From positions 3,162,001 to 3,226,000 of the forward strand of contig NC_019776.1 in assembly GCF_000317675.1 (NCBI RefSeq): a stretch of DNA of 64,000 nt, given 5' to 3'. Origin of the DNA: Cyanobacterium aponinum PCC 10605 (GTDB lineage Bacteria; Cyanobacteriota; Cyanobacteriia; Cyanobacteriales; Cyanobacteriaceae). The position numbers and the translations under genes were made by a program. Positions 56,001 to 64,000 of the stretch are shown piece by piece; positions within the stretch are counted from its first letter, which is position 1; each line of letters starts with the position of its first letter. The notes below the pieces were generated by a model. That model did no database searches. It had not been told where the DNA came from and saw nothing but the letters and a program-made list of their open reading frames with translations.

Positions 56001-56747
56001 TTGACAGATTCTAAACCAGACTTTTCCGTTGATGATTCTAATTGGATTGATGAAGAGGAAACCTATCAATCGATCGCATCTGAGTCTGATGCTAATTTAA
56101 AAGACAAACAAACCAAATATTATCAATTTAAACCAGAAACTATCGCTCTTGTGGAAAGTGCCTTTTTGGCAAGTACAGCAAGTTTAATTTGGTTGATTGA
56201 TTACTATTTTCGCATCGGTCCTTTTTTGAAAATGTTATTTCCTTTACCTATTGCCCTAGTTTATCTACGCAGGGGTAAAAGAGCATCTATTATCACTACT
56301 ATTGTGTGTGGCTTGTTATTAGCAATTTTGATGGGTCCTCCTCGCAGTATCGTCTATATCGTCCCCTATGGCTTAATGGGAATACAATTAGGAGCTTTAT
56401 GGCGTAGAGGAGTAAATTGGTATGTTTCTATTTTTGTAGCGAGTTTAATTGGTTGTTTTGGTTTCTTTTTCCGCTTTTGGTTATTTTCAATTCTGTTAGG
56501 GGAAGATTTATGGGTATATGTTATTAGTCAGATCACTAATTTGGCTGATTGGATTTTCTTAAAACTGGGAATTTTAGCTCGTCCTGATATGATTACTATT
56601 CAGCTACTTGCGATCGCAGTTGTGATGGTCAATAATATTATTTATAGTTTAACCGTTCATCTCGTTGCCTTACTAATGCTCGATCGCCTTAAAACCCCCA
56701 TTCCACGACCTCCGAAGTGGTTACAAGTAATTTTAGATTATGAATAA
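56001..56747 (+). CDS. DUF2232-type membrane protein
   Basis: 248 residues from a TTG start. An acidic N-terminal 45 residues precedes about six helices (about 50-235). The pattern resembles DUF2232, with GGL-like loops GLLLAILMGPPRSIVYIVPYGLMGIQLGALWRRG. The function is not known to me; similar proteins resemble S-component-like or transporter folds. It is downstream of the transpeptidase by 39 bp. Confidence 0.75.
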   Translation: MTDSKPDFSVDDSNWIDEEETYQSIASESDANLKDKQTKYYQFKPETIALVESAFLASTASLIWLIDYYFRIGPFLKMLFPLPIALVYLRRGKRASIITTIVCGLLLAILMGPPRSIVYIVPYGLMGIQLGALWRRGVNWYVSIFVASLIGCFGFFFRFWLFSILLGEDLWVYVISQITNLADWIFLKLGILARPDMITIQLLAIAVVMVNNIIYSLTVHLVALLMLDRLKTPIPRPPKWLQVILDYE

Positions 56748-56910
56748 AGACAGAAAATAGAAGAACAAGGGAAAATATAGTGAGAGTTCTTAACAACTCT
56801 TAACAAAATACGACAAAGAGGGGGGAAAGATTTTGTTAAACTGAGATTTAGCTAGAATTGGACATAAAAGCAAAAGCAATAAATACAAATTTTATTTTTA
56901 TCAAGAAATT

Positions 56911-57987
56911 ATGGTAACAACAGTTAGACCTTCAGAATTCGAGGAAATTCGCCCCGGAGTGAAAGCACCAGCGAAAGAAACCATCCTCACCCCTCGTTTT
57001 TATACCACTGATTTCGAGGAAATGGCAAAAATGGACTTAAGTGCCAATGAGGAAGAATTAAAAGCCATCCTCGCTGAGTTTAAAGAAGATTATAACCGTC
57101 ATCACTTCGTCCGCAACGCTGATTTTGACCAATCTTGGGATCACATTGATGGTGAAACTCGTCGTTTATTTGTAGAATTTTTAGAGCGTTCTTGTACTGC
57201 TGAATTTTCTGGATTCTTATTATATAAAGAATTAGGCAGACGTTTAAAAGACACCAATCCCCTCTTAGCTGAATGTTTCTTATTAATGTCTCGGGATGAA
57301 GCCCGTCACGCAGGTTTCCTTAACAAAGCACTCTCTGACTTTAATTTAACCCTAGATTTAGGCTTTTTAACCAAGAGTCGTAAATATACTTTCTTTAAAC
57401 CTAAATTTATTTTTTACGCTACCTATCTTTCCGAAAAAATTGGTTATTGGCGCTATATCACTATTTACCGTCACTTAGAGCAACATCCTGAAAGTCGCAT
57501 TTATCCCATCTTCAAGTTTTTTGAAAATTGGTGTCAAGACGAAAATCGTCACGGAGATTTCTTCGATGCTATTCTTAAAGCTCAACCCAGTTTCTTAAAC
57601 GATTGGAAAGCGAAGTTGTGGTGTCGTTTCTTCCTTCTTTCCGTATTTGCTACTATGTACCTCAATGACTTACAACGCTCCGACTTCTATGCTTCCATTG
57701 GCTTAGATGCAAGAAGTTATGACAAACACGTTATTGAGAAAACCAATAACACCGCCGCCAGAGTTTTCCCTGTAATTATTGATGTTGATAATCCTGCTTT
57801 CTACGAAAGTTTAGAGATTTGCGTTAGCAATTGTGAACAATTAAGAGCCATCGATGAAACAAATGCGATCGCACCTGTGAAGTTTTTACGTAAACTACCT
57901 TTATACTTGTCTAATATGACTCAGTTTATCAAACTTTACTTCATCAAACCCATTGAAGTAGAAAAACAACAAGGTTGTGTTTGTTAA
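56911..57987 (+). CDS. acsF: Mg-protoporphyrin IX monomethyl ester (oxidative) cyclase
   Basis: 358 residues, the full length. Di-iron ligands are in [22 protein letters not shown] and [13 protein letters not shown] (ExxH-type pairs). It makes the isocyclic ring of chlorophyll under oxygen. A MITE copy lies directly downstream, and the terminator-like hairpin is now about 290 bp away. Confidence 0.97.
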   Translation: MVTTVRPSEFEEIRPGVKAPAKETILTPRFYTTDFEEMAKMDLSANEEELKAILAEFKEDYNRHHFVRNADFDQSWDHIDGETRRLFVEFLERSCTAEFSGFLLYKELGRRLKDTNPLLAECFLLMSRDEARHAGFLNKALSDFNLTLDLGFLTKSRKYTFFKPKFIFYATYLSEKIGYWRYITIYRHLEQHPESRIYPIFKFFENWCQDENRHGDFFDAILKAQPSFLNDWKAKLWCRFFLLSVFATMYLNDLQRSDFYASIGLDARSYDKHVIEKTNNTAARVFPVIIDVDNPAFYESLEICVSNCEQLRAIDETNAIAPVKFLRKLPLYLSNMTQFIKLYFIKPIEVEKQQGCVC

Positions 57988-57996
57988 AAAACTAGA

Positions 57997-58259
57997 TAAC
58001 TTAACCTCAGTTCGGTTTAAGAATATTGGATAAGGGTAGGTGTCAGGTTTCAGGTTGCAGGTTGCAGGTGTTGAGAGAAAGTAATGAGTAACAAATAATG
58101 AGTGTTCGGGGTTTTTAATTCCTAATTCTTAATTTTTCCTTTGCCCTCCCCCCTCTCGAGGGGGGATATAAGGGGGGTTTGCCTCTTGCCTCTTGCCTTT
58201 TGCCTTTTTTTCTCCATCATTCATAGATGAAAATTTATCCCGAACTCAGGTTAACTTAA
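57997..58259. mobile_element. CCTCAGTT MITE family, copy C (divergent interior)
   Basis: Ends match the family (CCTCAGTTCGGTTTAAG at left, CGAACTCAGGT at right), but the interior differs and contains heptamers and the CTCGAG palindromic repeat. TAACTTAA flanks it at 57997-58004 and 58252-58259. Confidence 0.8.
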
Positions 58260-58279
58260 TTATTTTTGTTTGATATATT

Positions 58280-58308
58280 CCTTAACTGGCAACGGTTAAG
58301 GTTTTTTT
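58280..58308 (+). terminator. Rho-independent terminator, probably of acsF
   Basis: CCTTAAC and GTTAAGG form a 7-bp stem with an 8-nt loop, followed by seven T. It is on the plus strand, 93 bp before the STAS gene. The MITE lies between it and acsF. Confidence 0.75.
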
Positions 58309-58401
58309 ATGTCTTTACCAAAAGTTAAACTCCTCAAAAATGATAGTATCAGCTAAAATAAATGGTGATATACTCAAATCAACCTAATTGCGTGACTATC
58401 C

Positions 58402-58722
58402 ATGTTATCTAAAGTCAAAGTTATCCGCCCTGATGGAATGTTAGATGCTAATAAAGCAGTTGTTTTTCGTCAACAAATTAAGGATTTAGTTAGTGAGGGT
58501 ATCAATCTAATCTTGATTGACCTAAAAAAAGTTAACTTTATGGATAGTTCAGGTTTAGGGGCTTTAGTATTAGCCTTAAAAATGGTTAGAGAAAAAGGTG
58601 GAAGACTTTTCTTAATGTCTTTAAATGACCAAGTCAAGATGTTGTTTGAGTTAACAAATACAGGACATCTTTTTGAGATTATTAACGATAAGTCGGAATT
58701 GGAAGAAAAATTAAAAAGTTAA
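58402..58722 (+). CDS. STAS-domain anti-sigma factor antagonist
   Basis: 106 residues, the whole a STAS domain. The phospho-acceptor serine segment is KVNFMDSSGLGALVLALK. Such proteins are reversed by PP2C phosphatases of the RsbU kind, one of which is encoded at 34847. The two genes are 22 kb apart, so the link is only possible. Confidence 0.92.
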   Translation: MLSKVKVIRPDGMLDANKAVVFRQQIKDLVSEGINLILIDLKKVNFMDSSGLGALVLALKMVREKGGRLFLMSLNDQVKMLFELTNTGHLFEIINDKSELEEKLKS

Positions 58723-59163
58723 AAAAATAGGGCATTGGTGAATTAGGCTATAATTTTTAGTCTAGATCAAAAATGGAGAATAGGCACTCTTGCAATGTTA
58801 ATAATATTTTAACCTCAGTTCGGTTTAAGAATATCGGAGAAGGTTAGGTGTCAGGTTGCAGGTGGTAGGGGTTTTTAGCAAGGGGCTTAAGCCCCTTGTT
58901 TAAGTCAGTTCGTATTAAAGCAATTTTACCATTATTTTTAAGAAGAAGCTATAAGGTTTTCTGACTACGAGTTGGGATGCTTTCAGCTTATCCAAAACTC
59001 AGGTTATTTTAAGTGTTGGATATTTGGAGTAGTTCAATAATATTTTGCGTGACAACTAAGCAACCCCAAAAATAGTCATCAAAACTTGAGAGAAGAAAAT
59101 CAATTTATTTACTTTTTTTATCTAATAACTTTAAATCTTAACTCCGAACTAGATGTCATTGAG
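58723..59163. other. Intergenic region with MITE copy D
   Basis: 441 bp. MITE copy D occupies about 58812-59004. The rest is AT-rich without a recognised feature. Confidence 0.7.
58805..59012. mobile_element. CCTCAGTT MITE family, copy D
   Basis: Element about 58812-59004, beginning CCTCAGTTCGGTTTAAGAAT and ending ATCCAAAACTCAGGT. TATTTTAA flanks it at 58805-58812 and 59005-59012. It has the same interior as copies A and B, including the AAGGGGCTTAAGCCCCTT palindrome. Confidence 0.88.
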
Positions 59164-59331
59164 TTAAGTTTCACTGAAACACCAAGCAATGAAGCCAATG
59201 AGAATAACCAATAAGGCAATGGATAAATAATGGGCTAGGCTGAGAAAAAAGTTTGTAATCACCGAGATAAATAAGAAATAGCCTATCTGATTAAGCAGAA
59301 ATACAATCAAAACAAATAGAAATAAAATCAT
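59164..59331 (-). CDS. Small hydrophobic protein (55 aa) after bioY
   Basis: The frame from ATG 59331 to TAA 59164 gives 55 residues that form two hydrophobic helices (MILFLFVLIVFLLNQIGYF, then LSIALLVILIGFIAWCF). It starts 20 bp after the bioY stop on the same strand. It could be a small membrane partner or a non-functional ORF. I do not recognise a family. Confidence 0.5.
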   Translation of the reverse strand: MILFLFVLIVFLLNQIGYFLFISVITNFFLSLAHYLSIALLVILIGFIAWCFSET

Positions 59332-59350
59332 TGATATAAGCCTAGCACTA

Positions 59351-59974
59351 TCAATAAAGTAAAATTAAACGAATTATAAAAGCTACAACTGAAATCGCAC
59401 AAATTAGTGCTAGTTGTGAAGGAAAGGGAGTAATGGTATATAAGTTAATAGCATCCCATAAGTAAGTAGGGGTTAATTGATTACCAAGAAAAGGTGTTAG
59501 ATATGTGTATAAGATTAAATAAAGAATGCCAAACAGATGAATGACTAATAAGCCTAAAAATGCACTTATGGTAAATAATTCAAGGCGACGCTTACCGGGC
59601 AACACCAAAAAACCACATAACCACGCACCAGGAATAAAACCTAAAATATAACCAAAACTAGGATATTGAATATAGTCAAAACTTCCCCCTTGATAAAATA
59701 TGGGCAGTTTGAATAAACCCATAATGACATAAGCGATTTGAGCATAGGCGGCGGCATTTCTTCCTCCTACCATTCCAGTAAAAAATACTCCAGCCAGTTG
59801 ATAGGTGATTCCTAAAGATGTAGTGTCTATATTTTCTAGGTTTGTTGTGTTGGTGGGAATAACAAAAAAAACTTCAACAAAAGTGCCAAAAATAGTTAGC
59901 ATTAAGCCAATTAATGCCCAAAAAAACTCGTTAACTGGGGATATAGGTTGTGGGGGTAAGCCGTTATTATTCAC
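59351..59974 (-). CDS. bioY: Biotin transporter BioY
   Basis: 207 residues from a GTG start, with about six membrane helices. The BioY segments are seen: GITYQLAGVFFTGMVGGRNAAAYAQIAYVIMGLFKLPIF, later YPSFGYILGFIPGAWLCGFL. BioY is the substrate-binding subunit of an ECF-type biotin importer. It follows bioB on the same strand after 227 bp, containing a 16-bp palindrome. EcfAT genes are not seen here. Confidence 0.88.
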   Translation of the reverse strand: MNNNGLPPQPISPVNEFFWALIGLMLTIFGTFVEVFFVIPTNTTNLENIDTTSLGITYQLAGVFFTGMVGGRNAAAYAQIAYVIMGLFKLPIFYQGGSFDYIQYPSFGYILGFIPGAWLCGFLVLPGKRRLELFTISAFLGLLVIHLFGILYLILYTYLTPFLGNQLTPTYLWDAINLYTITPFPSQLALICAISVVAFIIRLILLY

Positions 59975-60023
59975 AAATTAAATTAAGGAGGAATGTTTCA
60001 TTTAATTAAGAATTGTTAGGATA

Positions 60024-60039
60024 AGGGGCTTAAGCCCCT
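60024..60039. repeat. 16-bp palindrome between bioB and bioY
   Basis: AGGGGCTTAAGCCCCT is a perfect palindrome. The same core occurs inside the CCTCAGTT elements, so it is a dispersed hairpin and not a biotin-specific site. Confidence 0.65.
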
Positions 60040-60201
60040 CTGGAAACACAGAAAAATTATTGAGCTTTGACTAAGTTTTTGTCTTTTCGCTTATGATATA
60101 GCAGTGGGCAAGTTATTTTAGACATATTGAGATCCTTTACTATCGTTTAGAATGACAATTAAAGATGTAAAAATGTCCTAACTAATCTGCTATGGATTGG
60201 T

Positions 60202-61287
60202 TTATTTAACGGGAGTTTCTCCCCCTTCTAAGCCTAATTCTGTTAACATGGCGTGATCTTGTTCTGGGGACTGTCCTAAAGTGGTAAGATAATTTCCAAT
60301 TAGCATGGCATTAATTCCAGATTTTAGACCTTGTTTTTGCCATTCTCCTAATACTGCCTCTCTACCCCCTGCATAACGAAGTATTTGAGTTGGTAAAATG
60401 AATCTAAAAATTGCGATCGCTTTTACTGCTTCAAGGGGAGTTAATTTAATTTGCTCTCCTAATGGCGTGCCTTCACGGGGATTGAGGAAGTTAATTGGTA
60501 CGGATTCAACTTCTAACTCTCTTAAGGATAAAGCGAGGTCAATCCTATCTGTCCATGATTCGCCCATACCCATAATACCACCCGTACAGGCTTGAATACC
60601 TACTGCTTTAAGATTTTTGACGGTATCTACCCTATCTTGCCATGTATGAGTAGTAACGATGCGATCGTAGAAGTTTTCAGAAGATTCTAAATTATGATTG
60701 TAGCGAGTAACTCCTGCTTCTTTCAATGCCTGTGCTTGTTCAATAGTAATTTCACCTAAAGCACAACAGGGTTTAACGTTGGTTTCGGCAATAATTTGTT
60801 TAACTGTGGCTAAAATTTCTTCAAATTCGCTATTTTTAGGGCTATTATACTTAATACCTCGTCCTTGAGACACTAAACAAAATCTTTTTGCTCCTGCCTC
60901 ATCGGCGGCTTTGGCATATTCTAAAATTTCTTCTCTGGTTTTTAAGCCATAAATAGGAGAATCTTTTCCCTGATGATGAACAGATTGAGAACAAAAACTG
61001 CAATTTTCTGAACAGTTACCAGATTTAACATTGACAATGCTACATAAATCAACTACATTACCACAACATTCTTGACGGATGCGATCGGCCTTCTCACATA
61101 ATAATAGTATATTCTCCTCTCCTTCTATTTCCGTTAATCTGAGAGCTTCCTTTTTTGTAATACGATACCCAGCAATAATTTTATTACTTAAATCTGTTAA
61201 CCATTGCTCTAAACTTACGTTGGTTTTTGGTTTACTAACTGTATTTACCACCAATATTATCCCCTTGTTTTCAAGAACTCTATTCAC
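60202..61287 (-). CDS. bioB: Biotin synthase
   Basis: 361 residues from a GTG start. The radical-SAM cluster motif is C92-x3-C96-x2-C99 (CSENCSFCS). The later YNHNLESS and PINFLNPREGTPL segments and the C-terminal FRFILPTQILRYAGGRE are typical. It inserts sulphur into dethiobiotin. It is followed by bioY, so synthesis and uptake genes of the same vitamin are adjacent. Confidence 0.97.
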   Translation of the reverse strand: MNRVLENKGIILVVNTVSKPKTNVSLEQWLTDLSNKIIAGYRITKKEALRLTEIEGEENILLLCEKADRIRQECCGNVVDLCSIVNVKSGNCSENCSFCSQSVHHQGKDSPIYGLKTREEILEYAKAADEAGAKRFCLVSQGRGIKYNSPKNSEFEEILATVKQIIAETNVKPCCALGEITIEQAQALKEAGVTRYNHNLESSENFYDRIVTTHTWQDRVDTVKNLKAVGIQACTGGIMGMGESWTDRIDLALSLRELEVESVPINFLNPREGTPLGEQIKLTPLEAVKAIAIFRFILPTQILRYAGGREAVLGEWQKQGLKSGINAMLIGNYLTTLGQSPEQDHAMLTELGLEGGETPVK

Positions 61288-61382
61288 GGCTCATTATATC
61301 TGATTGTCTCATCCTCAACAATGAAATTTTAATTTTCTCAAACCCTATGATGCAATTTATCTGAATCTTAAAAATAAACACA

Positions 61383-62120
61383 TTACTCAGATCTAGCAAA
61401 GCTGATCGTACTAGCTGAAATTGTATTATTTCCATCCCCTGCTCCCATAATATGACCGTAGAGAAAAATTCTTGCCAGACGACTTTCCCCAGTAGTAGGA
61501 TCTTGATCTACACAGAAACGAAAACCCCCCTTACCTCCTGTTGTTCCTCCATAAATTGTATTATGTCCAGTCCAGTTAACGGAGTCTTGATCACAGGCGA
61601 TAGTAGATGGTTCAGTTTCATTTACACTGGTTAAACCATCTGCGATTGCCCACCAACCAGAATCAGTTCCATCTTCCTGTATTCTTCTTCTTCGTAAAAC
61701 TCCCGGCTTTAACCACTCACTGGTAACTCCAGATATATCATCTAGTGCATAGTATATATACTCAGTGGTTGCACTATTACTATCACCATCAGGAAGAGTC
61801 AATCTTAAGCAGTATTCAGAATCAGCATTGCCAGAAGAAGTATTGCAGTTGGAATCATCCGCTTCCTTTACAGCTGTTAAACTACTAGCTTGTTTTATTT
61901 CGTCCTGCATATAGGCTAATGCCCTAGCTAGAGTAGAACTTCTAACTGTTTTTGATTCTACACTTTGATTTGCCCGTAAAACATTAACAAAACCACTAGC
62001 AGCTGCCGTTAAAACTATACCACTAATAACAAGAGCGACGATTAATTCTACTAAAGAAAGACCTTTTTGTTGATATTTTTTTAGGTTTAAAAATAGTTGC
62101 AATAATTTATATCTATTCAT
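61383..62120 (-). CDS. Minor pilin / PilW-like prepilin
   Basis: 245 residues. The prepilin cleavage site is QQKG-LSLVELIVALVISGIV, with Gly before the cut and Glu at mature +5. The rest is an extracellular head of about 200 residues with a few Cys. It is the third prepilin gene of this cluster and is separated from the other two by a DUF2887 gene. It is likely a component of the type IV pilus tip or of a polysaccharide secretion pseudopilus. Confidence 0.82.
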   Translation of the reverse strand: MNRYKLLQLFLNLKKYQQKGLSLVELIVALVISGIVLTAAASGFVNVLRANQSVESKTVRSSTLARALAYMQDEIKQASSLTAVKEADDSNCNTSSGNADSEYCLRLTLPDGDSNSATTEYIYYALDDISGVTSEWLKPGVLRRRRIQEDGTDSGWWAIADGLTSVNETEPSTIACDQDSVNWTGHNTIYGGTTGGKGGFRFCVDQDPTTGESRLARIFLYGHIMGAGDGNNTISASTISFARSE

Positions 62121-62232
62121 AGTTTTTGACTGTTTTTTATAATATCTAAGATCATACCTAGTTTAAAAATTACCTTAAGCTATATAGAATATTCTTTCCC
62201 GTTATGCGGAATGAGGACAAAAGAAGAAATTA

Positions 62233-63039
62233 TTATGATTTTTCTCCTTGGTTATTATGTTCAGTCAATTGGTTGATCAAATCTAAACTCAAATCAAGGG
62301 CTTCAGCAATTTGTTCAGGAGTTAAACCTAAACGTACTAAATTAGGTATGGTTTTGATTTTTCCTTCAATTTCACCCTCAATTTTCCCCTGAGAAAAAGT
62401 GTCCTGATAAAATTTTGTCTTTTTAAAATCTGATAAGGTAAACATTTTGTCTAATTCCTCCAGTGAATAATTAGTAAATTTATAAACTAATATTTTTTCC
62501 ACCAACTCTATAATATCTTTCTGTTTTGTTTCCGTCTCAACATTTGTTTGAGCTAAGTTAAATAAATAATCTACTTGGGTTTTTGCTTGATCTTCAGAAC
62601 TAACAATTAATTTGATGATTTCTAAGCCAATATCCTTACTAGGGTTTACATTTAACTGATTCAGGTAAATAATATCTACCTTGCCCATATCTTGAAAAAA
62701 TTGATAATAAACGGGCAAAGAATAATCCATTTTTTCGTCTGCCCAAACTACTACTGCCCTAAAATCTTGTACAGGTTTATATTGCCCTAAATAAACAAAG
62801 ATTTCAGTAAATAAACGGTGATATAAGTTTTCATCTTTTTGAAATTGAACTTCAACAAAATAAATTGGTTTCGTTTCCGTTTGGGGAAGAAAAACCCCAT
62901 CGATTCTTTTTGCTAATTGTTTCAATTCTTGAGAACAAAATTTATATTCTTGCACCACATTATTAGGTAAATTTAATAGAGCAAAAAAAGTTTCAGGCAA
63001 ATTAGCAAATAGTTCGTAGAAAATAGAATCAGTTTTCAT
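62233..63039 (-). CDS. DUF2887/Rpn-family PD-(D/E)XK nuclease
   Basis: 268 residues of the Rpn/DUF2887 family common in cyanobacteria: MKTDSIFYELFANLPETFFALL, RIDGVFLP with the Asp and YFVEVQFQKDENLYHRLFTE with E-x-Q of the nuclease core. The tail has GEIEGEIEGKI repeats and a NLVRLGLTPEQIAEALDLSL motif. It lies among the prepilin genes and is likely a mobile or passenger gene. Confidence 0.87.
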   Translation of the reverse strand: MKTDSIFYELFANLPETFFALLNLPNNVVQEYKFCSQELKQLAKRIDGVFLPQTETKPIYFVEVQFQKDENLYHRLFTEIFVYLGQYKPVQDFRAVVVWADEKMDYSLPVYYQFFQDMGKVDIIYLNQLNVNPSKDIGLEIIKLIVSSEDQAKTQVDYLFNLAQTNVETETKQKDIIELVEKILVYKFTNYSLEELDKMFTLSDFKKTKFYQDTFSQGKIEGEIEGKIKTIPNLVRLGLTPEQIAEALDLSLDLINQLTEHNNQGEKS

Positions 63040-63067
63040 GTATAAGAGTTAATCTGAATCAATCACT

Positions 63068-63610
63068 TTAAGGGGTATAGCGTTTATTTTCAACATTCAC
63101 ACAGTTTCCACCTTCATTAATTCCCGTACGAATCATTCCAAGAGTAGAAATAACTATACACTTAGCGCTACTTTCAATTACATTCCCTCCAAAATCTTTT
63201 CTAGCAATCCAAAGAGTATCAGCATTACCCGTAGTGCCTGTAAAAGAAAAAGTTATGTTGGTCGGTGTTGTAGAAAAATCCGTTTTAGTAATGCTGACAA
63301 TATCTGTGTCAACAGAGAATGGTTCTAATACACAACCTGCAGGATTACCGCTAGCACCAGACTTTGTAAGTTCAACAGTACAATCAGTACTTTGGCGATT
63401 GGCATTTGTTTGAGCTTCTACTAGGGCGCCCCTAACTTTACCAAAAGCCTCGTTAACCTTTTGCTGTCTCTGCTCTTCTAAAAGATTAGGTACACTCATC
63501 GCCGCCATGATACCGACAATGACAGAGACTAAAACCACCTCAAGGAGGGTGACTCCTTTTTCTTGATTAGACTTATTCAGTAATAAGTTAACTACAACTA
63601 AGTGCCGCAT
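63068..63610 (-). CDS. Minor pilin / FimT-GspH-like prepilin
   Basis: 180 residues. The cleavage site is QEKG-VTLLEVVLVSVIVGIMAAMSVPNL, then a 130-residue head with five Cys. It overlaps the upstream prepilin gene by 23 bp and is followed by the DUF2887 gene after 28 bp. Its type is close to the FimT/GspH group of initiator minor pilins. Confidence 0.82.
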   Translation of the reverse strand: MRHLVVVNLLLNKSNQEKGVTLLEVVLVSVIVGIMAAMSVPNLLEEQRQQKVNEAFGKVRGALVEAQTNANRQSTDCTVELTKSGASGNPAGCVLEPFSVDTDIVSITKTDFSTTPTNITFSFTGTTGNADTLWIARKDFGGNVIESSAKCIVISTLGMIRTGINEGGNCVNVENKRYTP

Positions 63611-64000
63611 TGGGTAAAACCTCCGTTGATAAAGTTGTTACGACGTTATCCCCACCACTTTTATAACGGGGATGGGTGCTATCATAGCTGATGGTATAAC
63701 TAACTTGTAAAATATTCTCAGGAGCTGTATAAGCTCTTGCCACATCATAAGACTTACCATTTATATCAATATCGGAAGTATTCGGGTATGTACCGTCAAT
63801 AAAATCCTGTAATCTAGTTCCATACTTAGAATTATCACAAGCATTTGCTTGAGAGGGTGTTAATCCGGAAGTTTCAGTTGGGTTATCTAAAATAAACGCT
63901 TGATAACGTATCAATTCTAAATCTTGTTGTACCCAATTTGTCGCTTCTTGTTTATCTTGTGCTTGAACTCTAAGTAAAGTTGCTAAGACTGTGGCTTGAA
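63588..64000 (-). CDS. Minor pilin PilV-like (5' partial at window edge)
   Basis: The frame is open to the right edge; upstream of the first in-window start it reads ATVLATLLRVQAQDKQEATNWVQ, so the gene begins outside. The remaining 108 residues form the head. The segment after the membrane helix (VQAQDKQEATNWVQQDLE) is typical of PilV-like prepilins. It overlaps the FimT-like gene by 23 bp. The N-terminal cleavage site is not seen. Confidence 0.78.
   Translation of the reverse strand, partial: QATVLATLLRVQAQDKQEATNWVQQDLELIRYQAFILDNPTETSGLTPSQANACDNSKYGTRLQDFIDGTYPNTSDIDINGKSYDVARAYTAPENILQVSYTISYDSTHPRYKSGGDNVVTTLSTEVLPNAALSCS

Larger units (their letters stand above)
57988..58401. other. 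Intergenic region with MITE copy C and terminator
   Basis: 414 bp between acsF and the STAS gene. MITE copy C fills about 58004-58251, then a hairpin with a T-run at 58280-58308, then AT-rich DNA with the STAS promoter. Confidence 0.75.

Overview
The window is from a cyanobacterium. It encodes the cytochrome b6f proteins PetC and PetA, photosystem I assembly factor Ycf4, the aerobic Mg-protoporphyrin cyclase AcsF, a cyanobacterial Omp85 and a Tab2-like RNA-binding protein. It is AT-rich, and many GCGATCGC (HIP1) sites are scattered through it. The style resembles the Cyanobacterium/Geminocystis group, but that placement is inference. No rRNA or tRNA gene was seen.

Positions 1-6.4 kb look like an accessory, conflict-related region. 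On the minus strand a GrpE-like protein precedes a gene, cut by the window edge, that fuses a NYN nuclease domain directly to an Hsp70 ATPase. Next come a Crp/Fnr-type regulator and a WYL-domain regulator. On the plus strand follow two HEPN/MNT toxin-antitoxin pairs and a decayed third pair.

Positions 6.4-21.6 kb hold a type I-D-like CRISPR-Cas locus: cas10d, cas7 (csc2), cas5 (csc1), cas3, cas6, cas4, cas1, cas2 and an array of 45 repeats. It departs from textbook I-D. The HD nuclease motif is on Cas3 and not on Cas10d, and the Cas3 Walker A Thr is replaced by Leu. An aspartic-protease-like gene and a four-helix-bundle gene sit among the cas genes. Upstream of the operon lie two degenerate repeats in reverse orientation, about one repeat-spacer unit apart, and a 41-codon acidic ORF. 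The array is split inside its 38th repeat by a 301-bp element with inverted ends and a 9-bp target duplication.

Positions 21.6-64 kb are mostly ordinary chromosome. Genes include a PatA-like regulator, omp85-purC, holB, pfk, ycf4, a Rieske oxygenase, an S9 peptidase, xisHI, a RpfG-type-free response regulator with a PP2C phosphatase, a metallophosphatase, tab2, phoU, a creatininase-family hydrolase, an MFS transporter, an AbrB/PIN toxin-antitoxin pair, petCA, an FHA-ABC transporter, a flotillin/NfeD pair, an L,D-transpeptidase, acsF, a STAS protein, bioB-bioY and a minor-pilin cluster.

The spaces between genes carry several families of small mobile repeats. One MITE-like family has four copies, each flanked by its own 8-9 bp duplication. 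A second element of about 164 bp has 13-bp perfect inverted ends. There are also palindromes, heptamer tandem repeats and a TnpB 3' remnant. Intergenic insertion is evidently active in this genome and has reached the CRISPR array.
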